Below, piece by piece: positions 1-7,452 of a stretch of DNA of 31,659 nt (position 1 is its first letter; each line of letters begins with the position of its first letter). The notes beneath the pieces were generated by a model. The model was not told where the DNA came from. It did no database searches and was given only the letters and a program-made list of their open reading frames with translations. The stretch is from JBOHER01 sp050701115 (GTDB taxonomy: Bacteria; Actinomycetota; Actinomycetes; Mycobacteriales; Pseudonocardiaceae), in NCBI GenBank assembly GCA_050701115.1, contig JBOHER010000015.1, positions 1 through 31,659 on the forward strand, read 5' to 3'. The translations under genes and the position numbers were made by a program.

Positions 1-23
1 TCTAGACGAATGATTCCGTGAAG
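1..23 (+). repeat. Left terminal inverted repeat of the insertion sequence
   Basis: The 23 bases starting TCTAGACGAATG pair with the reverse complement of 979-1001, differing only at positions 7 and 10 of the repeat. It lies downstream of the transposase gene. Confidence 0.85.
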
Positions 24-30
24 TTGACGT

Positions 31-921
31 TCAGTGATCGAAGGCGATCAGCGACCGTTTGCTGGTCACGCCGATGGTCCAGTTGTGCCAGATGCCGGCG
101 GCCATGGCCAGCAGGCGCTGCGCAACCCGGGTGAACACCCCTGCGGGGGTGCGGGCTCCGTGGTCTTCGAGGTCGAGCTGACCCTTGAGGGTCTGGTTCA
201 CCGACTCGATCCACTGGCGCACGCCGCCGAGGTTGCCGTTGGTGTAGGTCTCGTCCTTGCGGTCCGGGCGCAGTAGACGCAGTCTCATCTGCTCGGTCAG
301 GTGCTTGAACGGCTTGCCGGAGAAGCCCTTGTCGGCCAGCAGGATCTGGCCGGAGCGGATGAGGTGGTGGTTGCGTTCGAGCAGCGCAGCGACCACCTCG
401 CGTTCCCCGATCTTGGGGTTGGCCAGGCACCACATGATCGGCATCCCGTCCCCGGCGCAGACCAGATAGAGCTTGAGGCCCCAGTACCAGCGGGAATGGG
501 ATGCGCAGTAGCCGTAGCCGGCGTGCCCGGCCAGGTCGGAGCGTTTCACCGTCTCCCGCGACATGCCGCAGGGCACGGGCGTGGCGTCGGTGATCCACAT
601 GTCGTCGAACCAGGACGGACAGCACGCGGCCAGGGTGAGGATCGCCTTGCACAGCAACGGTTGAGCTGCCTTCAACCGCTTGTGGTAGCCGGACTGGTTG
701 AGCAGGTAGGGGAACATGGCCAGCCACTCGGGGCTGGTGTGGAGATGCCGGATCCAGCGTCGTTCGCTGTGGTAGCCCAGCAGCACCTGGGCGACCGCCA
801 GGGTGATCAGTTCGCTGTCGCTCAACAGGGGGCGATTGCCGCGACCGGCTCGAGGCGGGACCACGTGATCGTCGATCAACACATAGAGTGCGGTCAGGAG
901 GGTGTTCAGTTCTTTGCTCAC
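31..921 (-). CDS. IS982 family transposase
   Basis: A 296-residue DDE transposase, the usual size for the IS982 family, which catalyses cut-and-paste movement of its own element. The three acidic residues are recognisable: Asp in WITDATPVP, Asp in LLADKGF and Glu in IESVNQTLK. The N-terminal block LSDSELITLAVAQVL is also typical of the family. The start is GTG at 921, about 14 bases after a GGAGGG on the minus strand. A second long frame on the same bases (2-925) has an Arg/Pro/His-rich composition and is a shadow. No frameshift or internal stop is visible, so it is probably functional. Assignment to IS982 rather than IS5 rests on motif recall and should be confirmed by profile search. Confidence 0.88.
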   Translation of the reverse strand: MSKELNTLLTALYVLIDDHVVPPRAGRGNRPLLSDSELITLAVAQVLLGYHSERRWIRHLHTSPEWLAMFPYLLNQSGYHKRLKAAQPLLCKAILTLAACCPSWFDDMWITDATPVPCGMSRETVKRSDLAGHAGYGYCASHSRWYWGLKLYLVCAGDGMPIMWCLANPKIGEREVVAALLERNHHLIRSGQILLADKGFSGKPFKHLTEQMRLRLLRPDRKDETYTNGNLGGVRQWIESVNQTLKGQLDLEDHGARTPAGVFTRVAQRLLAMAAGIWHNWTIGVTSKRSLIAFDH

Positions 922-978
922 ACATTGATCTTGAACACCCTCCGCCTACTTCTCCGCCAGCGACACGCCTTACGCGAT

Positions 979-1001
979 CTTCACGGAATCAGTCATCTAG
1001 A
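979..1001 (-). repeat. Right terminal inverted repeat of the insertion sequence
   Basis: Read on the minus strand it begins TCTAGATGACTG and then matches the left end (GATTCCGTGAAG core). It lies upstream of the transposase gene. Bases 997-1001 are shared with the whiB stop codon and its 3' flank. Confidence 0.85.
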
Positions 1002-1281
1002 CCGCCCGTTTCTTCAGCTTCCTACGCTCACGCTCCGACAAGCCGCCCCAAATTCCGAACCGCTCGTCATGCGCGAGCGCGTATTCCAGACATTCGGAAC
1101 GCACTTCGCAGCCTTGGCAGATGCGCTTGGCCTCCCTGGTCGAGCCACCCTTCTCCGGGAAGAATGCCTCGGGGTCGGTCTGCGCGCACAATGCGCGCTC
1201 CTGCCACTCCTGTTCCTCGGCGACGTCGAACATGTCGGCGAGAACATCCAACTCCCTCTCGGTGTTCTCGGCCCAACCCAT
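997..1281 (-). CDS. whiB: WhiB/WhiB2 (WhmD) type iron-sulfur transcriptional regulator
   Basis: A 94-residue Wbl protein. Four cysteines (32, 55, 58, 64) in the pattern C-x22-C-x2-C-x5-C bind a [4Fe-4S] cluster, followed by GIWGG (76-80) and a basic C-terminal tail. The blocks ALCAQTDPEAFFPEKGG and HDERFGIWGGLSERER match Streptomyces WhiB and mycobacterial WhiB2/WhmD, which control sporulation septation and cell division with WhiA. I chose ATG 1281 because GGTGGGG (1288-1294) lies six bases upstream; ATG 1287 and GTG 1320 are in-frame alternatives. The stop TAG (997-999) lies inside the terminal CTAG of the adjacent insertion sequence. The coding region appears complete, since it ends RAV like Streptomyces WhiB (AAV). 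Confidence 0.93.
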   Translation of the reverse strand: MGWAENTERELDVLADMFDVAEEQEWQERALCAQTDPEAFFPEKGGSTREAKRICQGCEVRSECLEYALAHDERFGIWGGLSERERRKLKKRAV

Positions 1282-1401
1282 GATCATCCCCACCTGATGA
1301 CTTACGTCCGCTCTTCCCACGTCCGCCTCCTTGCTTCCACGCAGTTGAAGTTGGCGAACGCCACACGCTGCCCCCGTTCAGCAGCGAATGACATCAATGT
1401 G

Positions 1402-1430
1402 ATTACACCCCTGTAATGCCCTCCGGTCAA
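1402..1430 (-). promoter_or_regulatory. Predicted sigma-70-type promoter of whiB
   Basis: On the minus strand TTGACC (1430-1425) is followed by a 17-base spacer and TGTAAT (1407-1402), a good match to housekeeping -35/-10 boxes. The start point would be near 1395, leaving a leader of about 115 bases before ATG 1281. The -10 box forms one arm of an inverted repeat ATTACA-CCCC-TGTAAT (1402-1417), so a dimeric regulator could bind over it. Confidence 0.55.
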
Positions 1431-1573
1431 GCCGAGTCCCATGGTTGGGGGATAACTTTCGGCCAACACGCAAGGGGACACGCCGAACGGCACTCACTCG
1501 GATGAGGCGAAGCCGCTGCCGTGCGCCCGGGGGTGGGGCCTGGCCGGAGGGACCGGTAGGTGAGACTAGACGG

Positions 1574-2377
1574 GTGCAAAAATCGGCTGTCCGTCCGAGT
1601 CCGGTATTCCTCGCGCTGCTCGCGGTCACCATCGCGGGCGGTGCGCTCGCCGCGCTGTACCCGCCACTCGACCTGATTCGCGCCGGGGACCAGTTCTTCC
1701 TGCTCAGCGACAGCAGGGACATTCTCGGCACGCTCGGCATCGTGCTGCTGGTGCTCGGCGGCTGGGCGGTGTCGCTGACCCTGCACGAGTTCGGGCACGC
1801 GATCGTGGCCTACCGCGGCGGAGATCACAGTGTGGCCGACAAGGGCTACCTCACGATGGACATCCGGCGCTACACCGATCCGGTGCTGTCGCTGGTGTTG
1901 CCCCTGCTCCTGCTGGCCATCGGCGGTATTCCGCTGCCCGGTGGCGCGGTGTGGATCAACCAGTGGGCGCTGCGTTCCCGCGGGGTATCCTCCGCGGTGT
2001 CCCTGGCGGGGCCGCTGTCCAACCTCGCCATCGGCATCGTGCTGATCGTGGTCTCGGCCACTGTGCCGATGTCGGACGGCCTGCAGATCGGCCTTTCCTA
2101 CCTCGCGCTGGTGCAGGTGATCGCGTTCGTGCTGAACATCTTGCCGGTGCCCGGCCTGGACGGTTTCGGGGCGATCGAGCCCTACCTCTCGCCGCAGGCC
2201 CGCGAGTGGGGGGCCAAGGCCCGCCCCTGGGCGCCGCTCGTGCTGTTCGCCGTGATCATCGGCCTGCCCGGGGTCGGGGCGATCTTCTTCGACATCTCCG
2301 ACTTTGTCTTCGGCATCATCGGCGGCGATGTCAGCGCGGCCACGGCGGGCTACACGGCATTCATGTTCTGGCGCTGA
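1574..2377 (+). CDS. M50 family membrane zinc metalloprotease (site-2 protease-like)
   Basis: A 267-residue integral membrane protein with the zinc-binding HEFGH (71-75) in a hydrophobic segment and a downstream NILPVPGLDG (188-197), whose Asp is the usual third zinc ligand. It has about five to six hydrophobic spans and no PDZ domain. Family members cut membrane-embedded substrates such as anti-sigma factors. Its size and the stretch GDHSVADKGYLTMD suggest the short Rip2-like group of actinobacteria, an inference from memory. GTG 1574 was preferred over ATG 1445 because the extra 43 residues are Arg/Pro/Gly-rich and unlike a membrane protein; GGTAGGTGAG precedes it. The 3' end overlaps the convergent gene by 28 bases. 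No anti-sigma gene is adjacent, so the substrate is unknown. Confidence 0.88.
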   Translation: MQKSAVRPSPVFLALLAVTIAGGALAALYPPLDLIRAGDQFFLLSDSRDILGTLGIVLLVLGGWAVSLTLHEFGHAIVAYRGGDHSVADKGYLTMDIRRYTDPVLSLVLPLLLLAIGGIPLPGGAVWINQWALRSRGVSSAVSLAGPLSNLAIGIVLIVVSATVPMSDGLQIGLSYLALVQVIAFVLNILPVPGLDGFGAIEPYLSPQAREWGAKARPWAPLVLFAVIIGLPGVGAIFFDISDFVFGIIGGDVSAATAGYTAFMFWR

Positions 2378-3171
2378 GCGTCGATCCACTTGGTGGCGCG
2401 CTTGGCCGCGCGCTTGAGACCGGAGCGTTCGCCGAGGTAGTCGGCGAACATGCCCACCACGGGCAGCATGCCGAAGGCCTGGTGCCACCACCTGCCGCTC
2501 GGCCGCTTCTCCAACTCCTCGGTGATGGCCAGCAGTGAGCGGCCGAGCCGCCACAGCGTCGCCGCGAACGCCTTCAGCGAGATCTTGCTGCCCTGCTTGG
2601 CCGCCTCCCCCAGTTCCTCGGTGAGTTCAGAGGTGCGCGCGTCCTCAGCGGCGTCGTCGTACTCGGGATAGTCGCCTGCGGCCAGCCGGGGGTCGACGTC
2701 GCGCTCGAACAACACCCAAGCCAGCAGCCTGACCCGGGCGGCCCGATCGGTGATGCCGTGTTCGCCCGCGATCGCGCACAACAGGAGCCCCTGGGATGCC
2801 GCGCCAACCGCGTCCTGCACCGGGAGCCGGTCGGCGAGTGCTCCGCCGAGCCCCGGGATGGCGGTGAGCAACGAGGTGAGCCTGCCGACCCGGTTGATCC
2901 ACCACTTGGTCCGCTGGTCCGGGTTCATCGCTCCCCATGCCACCGTGCCGGGGACTTTCACCGAGCTCAGCCCGTTGAGCAGCTTCCGGCGCACCGTCGG
3001 CTCGACGTGCACCAGTTCGGAAAGCGTCTCACCCCGCGCGGCAGCGGCCGCGGCTCGTGCGCGCAGGCCCAGCGGATCCGACTCCCGTAGTGCGTCCAGC
3101 ATCGGGGCGGTCGCCCGCACGAACGGCCGCAGGACCGCCACCACCTGACGATCCGAAATGATCTCGCCCAC
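2350..3171 (-). CDS. Conserved hypothetical protein, 273 residues
   Basis: I do not recognise the family. The protein is Ala/Leu/Arg-rich and mostly helical in appearance, with a moderately hydrophobic stretch near LTSLLTAIPGLGGALADRL (about 99-117) and another near SQGLLLCAIAGEHGI (about 126-140), then an acidic segment (DYPEYDDAAEDARTSELTEE) and a basic Trp-containing tail. No signal peptide is visible. GTG 3171 has an excellent ribosome-binding site (GGGAGGAG, six-base spacing). Its last 28 bases overlap the 3' end of the M50 protease gene on the other strand, so the two messages are complementary at their ends. It follows the mshB-membrane protein pair on the same strand with a 24-base gap and may share their transcript. 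Confidence 0.75.
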   Translation of the reverse strand: MGEIISDRQVVAVLRPFVRATAPMLDALRESDPLGLRARAAAAAARGETLSELVHVEPTVRRKLLNGLSSVKVPGTVAWGAMNPDQRTKWWINRVGRLTSLLTAIPGLGGALADRLPVQDAVGAASQGLLLCAIAGEHGITDRAARVRLLAWVLFERDVDPRLAAGDYPEYDDAAEDARTSELTEELGEAAKQGSKISLKAFAATLWRLGRSLLAITEELEKRPSGRWWHQAFGMLPVVGMFADYLGERSGLKRAAKRATKWIDAQRQNMNAV

Positions 3172-3195
3172 GAAGACTCCTCCCTGCTGCCCCGG

Positions 3196-3618
3196 TCAGG
3201 GCTTCCGTTCCTGCGCGCCGCCCAATGCCCGGCCCAACGTGAAGGCGGCGGGCACCAAACCGCAGACGAGCAGCGCGAGCGACCGCCAGTCGGCCACCAG
3301 CACCCGGTCTCCGCCCGGCCCCATGAACCCGACCACGATCACGGTCAGCAGCCACAGGACCAGCGGTGCCGCGGCGAGTCCGCGCGGCCCACCCATCCTG
3401 GCTGACCACCGCGCGGTCTGCGACACCAGCCACGGTGTGGTGACCGCGGCGATCAGCAGCACGATGGGAGCTTGCACCGCGCCGAGATCGGGCAGCAGCA
3501 GCCCGTCGAAGCGCAGCGGCAGGAAAAAGACCTCGAGTACCGCGAGCAGAACGGCGTCCAGCAACAGCAGCGGCAGCGCCACGACGCCCGCGACCACCCG
3601 CAGGCGGCGTCGGCTCAC
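3196..3618 (-). CDS. Small integral membrane protein next to mshB (Rv1171-like)
   Basis: A 140-residue protein with about four predicted membrane spans (roughly residues 9-32, 46-62, 82-100 and 108-128), separated by short charged loops, and a basic C-terminus. Its start GTG (3618-3616) overlaps the mshB stop TGA (3617-3615) as GTGA, a strong sign of translational coupling. Position and size match the uncharacterised membrane protein Rv1171 that follows mshB in mycobacteria; that comparison is from memory. The conserved pairing suggests a role linked to mycothiol metabolism or its membrane interface, but no catalytic motif is visible and the function is unknown. Confidence 0.8.
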   Translation of the reverse strand: MSRRRLRVVAGVVALPLLLLDAVLLAVLEVFFLPLRFDGLLLPDLGAVQAPIVLLIAAVTTPWLVSQTARWSARMGGPRGLAAAPLVLWLLTVIVVGFMGPGGDRVLVADWRSLALLVCGLVPAAFTLGRALGGAQERKP

Positions 3619-4463
3619 TCCAGGCCGCCGAACAGATCGGCCGCCACACCCTCGGCGGGACCGGACACCAGCTCGAAGTACTCACTGTCCACATTGGGCA
3701 GCGCGATCCCGTTGGACAACGCGAAACACGGTGTGCTCCCCCGCCACACGCTGACCTGGGTGGCGTGCGCCTGCAGCGCGGCGAACTTGGCATCGAGGTG
3801 ACCGGTGATGTCGATCGTGCTGTGCACCCGGTCGTCGGCGACGGTCGGCACGTCGTGCGCCTCGGGCACGACGAACGGCACATCGGCGCCCGAACGCAGC
3901 ACGTCAAGGGCCTTACGTACCGCGGTTTCCGGCGCGATCGTGTGGAACACCCGCCGCACCGATCCCGCTCCGCGCGCCGCGGCCATGGTGATCTCGTGTG
4001 CACGGATGTGGTCGGGATGGCCGTATCCGCCGAACGGGTCGTAGCCGACGATCACCTGCGGCTCCAGCTCATCGATGAGCTCCCGCAACCGCGCGGCCTG
4101 TTCGGCGACCGATCCGCGCACGAATGCGCGCGGGTGCTCCGCCGACGGCGTGCCCGCCATGCCGGAGTCCCGCCACCGGCCGATACCGCCCAGGTACCGG
4201 TGCTCGCGCACACCCAGTGCGGTGCACGCGGCGCGCAGTTCACCGGCGCGATAGCCACCGAGCTGATCACCGGCCCAGGCGCCCAACTCGTGCAACTCGG
4301 GCGGAATGATCTCGCCCTCCTCGCCCAACGTGCAGGTGACCACGATGACCTGCACGCCGGCAGCGGCATTGCGGGCGATCGTGCCGCCGGTGGTCAACGT
4401 CTCGTCATCAGGATGCGCGTGCACCAGCATGAGCCTGCGCGGCGTCGACGAGTCAGCGAGCAC
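3615..4463 (-). CDS. mshB: N-acetyl-1-D-myo-inositol-2-amino-2-deoxy-alpha-D-glucopyranoside deacetylase MshB
   Basis: Cytoplasmic zinc amidase of the PIG-L/LmbE family. It removes the acetyl group from GlcNAc-inositol, the second enzymatic stage of mycothiol synthesis after MshA and its phosphatase and before MshC ligates cysteine. Zinc ligands are visible as His17 and Asp20 in AHPDDE (17-21) and His152 in GHPDH (148-152); Asp19 is the expected general base. The block RYLGGIGRWRDSGMAG (89-104) and the C-terminal ALSNGIALP are characteristic of MshB rather than of the mycothiol conjugate amidase Mca. Its 282 residues are normal length. GTG 4463 lacks a strong ribosome-binding site; ATG for Met12 is too close to the catalytic motif to be likely. 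It is coupled to the downstream membrane protein gene. Confidence 0.95.
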   Translation of the reverse strand: MLADSSTPRRLMLVHAHPDDETLTTGGTIARNAAAGVQVIVVTCTLGEEGEIIPPELHELGAWAGDQLGGYRAGELRAACTALGVREHRYLGGIGRWRDSGMAGTPSAEHPRAFVRGSVAEQAARLRELIDELEPQVIVGYDPFGGYGHPDHIRAHEITMAAARGAGSVRRVFHTIAPETAVRKALDVLRSGADVPFVVPEAHDVPTVADDRVHSTIDITGHLDAKFAALQAHATQVSVWRGSTPCFALSNGIALPNVDSEYFELVSGPAEGVAADLFGGLE

Positions 4464-4482
4464 GCCGCCAGCCTAGATGCAT

Positions 4483-4566
4483 CGTGTCCGCACTTCGTGC
4501 ACACGTGTCCGCACTTCGTGCGCACGTGTCCGCGGTTCGTGCGCACGTGTCCGCGCTTCATGCGCA
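4483..4566. repeat. Four tandem copies of a 21-bp palindromic intergenic repeat
   Basis: Units start at 4483, 4504, 4525 and 4546 with consensus CGTGTCCGCRCTTCGTGCGCA; a decayed fifth copy follows from 4567. Copies differ at only one to three positions. Junctions contain CACGTG and the 10-bp palindrome CGTGCGCACG. The array lies in the 124-base gap between the 3' end of the ggt gene and the start of mshB, so it could act as a protein-binding array, a terminator-like structure for the upstream operon or simply an expanding intergenic repeat. Confidence 0.9.
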
Positions 4567-4587
4567 CGAATACGCACACCCTCGGGT

Positions 4588-6378
4588 TCATCGGGCCACC
4601 GCGTAGGCTTGCCGGCCGCGGGTGTCTGCAGCGGCACGCAGCATGCCCGATCCTGGAACTGAACCGACTGCGCACACTCTGCCCAGGGACCAACCGTCTA
4701 CCACGTGCACATCGTGGCCGGCACGCCGCAGGTCACGCACCACGGCGGTGTCGAATCGGTCCTCGAGCACCAACCGCGCTGGAGATGCGGTTCGTGGGTA
4801 GAAGGAGCTCGGGAAGTGCGCCGAGCTGAACCTCGCCGCATCAATGGCGTCGGGAAAGTTCAGTCCGAAATGAACGTGCGCCAGGAAGAACATCAACGAC
4901 CATTGGTCCTGGCCGTCGCCACCAGGCGTGCCGAAGGCCAGATAGGGAGTTCCGTCGCGCATCGCCACCGTAGGGCTCAACGTTGTGCGCGGTCGTTTCC
5001 CGCCGGCTAGCGAGTTCGGAAGGCCCTCTTCCAGCCAGAACATCTGTGCCCGCGTGCCTAACCCGAAGCCCAAGCCGGGGATGACGGGGGAGCTTTGCAG
5101 CCATCCACCACTGGGGGTTGCGGAAACCATGTTGCCGTGCCGGTCGATGATGTCGAGGTGGCAGGTGTCCCCGTCGGGTGGACCGGATCCGAGCTGCGGC
5201 ACAGTCGGTTCCCCGACCCCGGTCACGGTGCTTTCTGCCCTCGGGTGAGCGGTAACCGGCGATGGCAGCCGTGGTTGGTGTCCGGCAACCGAGCCGGGGC
5301 GTAGTTCCCGAGACGCGATGTCACTGATCAATCGTCGTCGCACCTGGTTGTACTGGTATGACAGCAATTCGGGGACCGGTACATCGACAGACCGCGGGTC
5401 GCCGTACCACGCCTCCCGGTCGGCGAACGCCAGTTTGGCGTACTCCGCGACGGTGTGGACGTACCTGGCGCTGGTGTGACCCATGCCGACTAGGTCGACA
5501 TCGGCGAGCAATGCGAGTTGCTGGAGGAAAACAGGACCTTGTCCCCAAGGTCCGGTCTTGTAGACGGTGTATCCGTGGTAATCGAGGTGCGTGGGATCCT
5601 CCACGGTCGTGTGGTGTCTGGCCAGGTCGTCTCCGGTCATCAGCGCGGAATGCGGTCGACCAGAGGAGTCCATGATTGTGGCGTGGCCGCAGAAGGCGTC
5701 GATCTTGTCCGCGACGAAACCCGAGTAGAAGGCATGCCGGGCGTGAGATATCTGCCCCTCGCGGTTGCTGCTCGCTGCTTCTGCCTCGTCGAGCAGCCGG
5801 CGGTAGGTCGCCGCGAGGTCAGGATTGCGGAATCGGTCCCCGGGGCGTGGAACCTGTCCGCTGGGCAAATAGATTCGCGCGGATTCGGTCCACTCTTCGG
5901 CGAAGAGTCGGCGAACGTCGTTGATGGCCGCGCAGATCCCTGGCACGAGTGGGTATCCGCTCTCGGCATAGGTGATGGCGTATTTCATGACGTCGCGCAG
6001 CTTCATCGTGCCGTGACGAGCCAGCAGCAGCATCCATGCATCGAACGCTCCCGGTACACACGCGGCGAGGAGCCCCGAACCGGGTACGAGATCCAGCCCG
6101 AGGTTTCGGAAGTGCTGGATCGTCGCCGCTTGTGGCGACGCACCCTGGCCGTTGATCACCTCGACGCTTCCGCTACCCGCCACACGCACCAGGATCGGAA
6201 CCTCGCCGCCGGGACCGTTGAGGTGTGGCTCGACGACCTGGAGGGTGAGCCCCGCGGCGACGGCGGCGTCGAAAGCGTTGCCGTCGTGCTCGAGCACCGC
6301 CGCTGCGACCGATGTGGCAAGCCAGTGGGTGGTCGCCACCGCATTATGCGTGCCGGTGACCTCAGGTCTGCTCATCAT
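4588..6378 (-). CDS. ggt: Gamma-glutamyltransferase-like Ntn hydrolase
   Basis: A 596-residue member of the gamma-glutamyltranspeptidase family. These enzymes self-cleave before a catalytic threonine and then hydrolyse or transfer gamma-glutamyl groups. The expected nucleophile is Thr405 in GDTCHLDIIDRHGNMVSAT; downstream PGLGFGLGTRAQMF and KRPRTTLSPT are typical of the small subunit, and FGTPGGDGQDQW of its substrate loop. No signal peptide is seen, unlike most periplasmic or secreted GGTs, so it probably acts in the cytoplasm on imported substrate. It is the last gene of the peptide transporter operon, 30 bases after the second ATPase gene. GGT-fold acylases are an alternative: the usual family motif near residues 50-65 reads EPHLNGPGGEVPILV here, so substrate choice is open. 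Confidence 0.88.
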   Translation of the reverse strand: MMSRPEVTGTHNAVATTHWLATSVAAAVLEHDGNAFDAAVAAGLTLQVVEPHLNGPGGEVPILVRVAGSGSVEVINGQGASPQAATIQHFRNLGLDLVPGSGLLAACVPGAFDAWMLLLARHGTMKLRDVMKYAITYAESGYPLVPGICAAINDVRRLFAEEWTESARIYLPSGQVPRPGDRFRNPDLAATYRRLLDEAEAASSNREGQISHARHAFYSGFVADKIDAFCGHATIMDSSGRPHSALMTGDDLARHHTTVEDPTHLDYHGYTVYKTGPWGQGPVFLQQLALLADVDLVGMGHTSARYVHTVAEYAKLAFADREAWYGDPRSVDVPVPELLSYQYNQVRRRLISDIASRELRPGSVAGHQPRLPSPVTAHPRAESTVTGVGEPTVPQLGSGPPDGDTCHLDIIDRHGNMVSATPSGGWLQSSPVIPGLGFGLGTRAQMFWLEEGLPNSLAGGKRPRTTLSPTVAMRDGTPYLAFGTPGGDGQDQWSLMFFLAHVHFGLNFPDAIDAARFSSAHFPSSFYPRTASPARLVLEDRFDTAVVRDLRRAGHDVHVVDGWSLGRVCAVGSVPGSGMLRAAADTRGRQAYAVAR

Positions 6379-6408
6379 CCCTTTTGCCCGTGCATCATGA
6401 TGCGCAGA

Positions 6409-7452
6409 TCAGAGCAGCCGAGCGCCCTCCGCGTAGTGACAAGCCGAAGGGTGGCCTTGCCCTCGGTCGATGAGTTCCGGGGGCTCCTCGATACAGCGTT
6501 GTCGCTCGTTATCCGTGAGCTGGTCGGCGAACTTGGGGCATCGGGTGCGAAACCGGCAGCCACTCGGCGGGAAAACCGGGCTAGGCAGGTCCCCGGTGAC
6601 GATGATCCGCTTACGGGCCCGCTCTTTGTGCGGATCGGGCACCGGGATCGCCGAGATCAGCGCCTGGGTGTAGGGATGCGCAGGGCTTTCGAACAGATCG
6701 TCCGCGCGAGCCGTCTCCACGATCTTGCCTAGGTACATGACCGCGATCCGGTCGGCGACGTGCCGGACAACGGAAAGGTCGTGTGACACGAACAGATACG
6801 ACAGGCCGAGCTCGGCCTGGAGGTCTTTCAGCAGGTTGAGCACGCCGGCCTGGATGGACACGTCCAGCGCGGACACCGGCTCATCGAGTACCAGGACGCG
6901 CGGCTCCAGCGCGAGTGCGCGGGCAATCCCGATCCGTTGCCGTTGTCCGCCGGAGAACTCGTGCGGGAACCGGTTTCCGTGCTCAGGACGCAGGCCGACG
7001 GTGGCAAGCAGTTCCCGAACCCGCTCCTTGTCGTATAGCCCGTGAATCCGCAGCGGTTCGGCCACGATCTCGTTCACCGGGATCCGTGGGTCCAGCGACG
7101 CATAGGGGTCCTGAAAGACAATCTGCAGGTCGCGGCGGAGGTGCTGCATCTTTCTGCGTGACAGCGCAGCGATGTCAGTGCCTTCATAACGGACTTCCCC
7201 AGAGGTGGCGGGTACCAGATTGAGCAGAGTCCGCGCGGTCGTCGACTTCCCGCAGCCCGATTCGCCGACGAGCCCGAGTGTTTCGTGGGAGTAAATGTCG
7301 AACGACACGTCGCACACCGCATGGACATCGCCGATCCGGCGGCGCAGTACTCCACGTCCACGGACCGGGAAATGCTTGACCAGATTACGAATGGACAGCA
7401 CGGGGCGATCGGAGGTCCGGCTGCTGACCGGAAGGCTCGCGGCTTCGGTCAT
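6409..7452 (-). CDS. Peptide ABC transporter ATPase, OppF/DppF type
   Basis: A 347-residue ATP-binding subunit. Walker A GESGCGKST (63-71), Q-loop IVFQDPYASLDP, signature FSGGQRQR, Walker B VLVLDEPVSALD and the H-loop SHDLSVVRH are all intact. The C-terminal oligopeptide/dipeptide extension is present (HPYTQALISAIPVPDP, then GCRFRTRCP with paired cysteines, a feature of Opp/Dpp ATPases that can bind a [4Fe-4S] cluster). ATG 7452 shares its first base with the stop of the preceding ATPase gene (TGATG) and follows a GGGGGGTGGG ribosome-binding site; the longer frame to 7563 is out of keeping with family length. It pairs with the next ATPase to power the importer. Confidence 0.93.
   Translation of the reverse strand: MTEAASLPVSSRTSDRPVLSIRNLVKHFPVRGRGVLRRRIGDVHAVCDVSFDIYSHETLGLVGESGCGKSTTARTLLNLVPATSGEVRYEGTDIAALSRRKMQHLRRDLQIVFQDPYASLDPRIPVNEIVAEPLRIHGLYDKERVRELLATVGLRPEHGNRFPHEFSGGQRQRIGIARALALEPRVLVLDEPVSALDVSIQAGVLNLLKDLQAELGLSYLFVSHDLSVVRHVADRIAVMYLGKIVETARADDLFESPAHPYTQALISAIPVPDPHKERARKRIIVTGDLPSPVFPPSGCRFRTRCPKFADQLTDNERQRCIEEPPELIDRGQGHPSACHYAEGARLL

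Larger units (their letters stand above)
1..1001 (-). mobile_element. Complete IS982-like insertion sequence
   Basis: A single transposase gene is bounded by near-perfect terminal inverted repeats (1-23 and 979-1001, 21 of 23 positions identical), so both ends are present and the element looks intact. Both ends finish in TCTAGA. If the CTAG core is a duplicated target, the element proper runs from about 6 to 996, with 18-bp inverted repeats matching at 16 positions. The right end lies on the stop codon of whiB. Sequence left of base 1 is not visible, so the length of a target duplication cannot be settled. The element is likely still capable of movement because the transposase frame is open and its catalytic residues are present. 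Confidence 0.85.

Noticed and set aside
2..925. A 307-residue frame over the transposase gene on the same strand
   Set aside because: Arg/Pro/His-rich composition with no motif; the overlapping frame 31-921 has all DDE residues.
1445..1573. N-terminal extension of the M50 protease from ATG 1445
   Set aside because: The 43 extra residues are basic and low-complexity, and GTG 1574 gives a normal membrane-protein start.
4483..4566. CRISPR array
   Set aside because: Units are directly adjacent with no spacers, so it is a plain tandem repeat.
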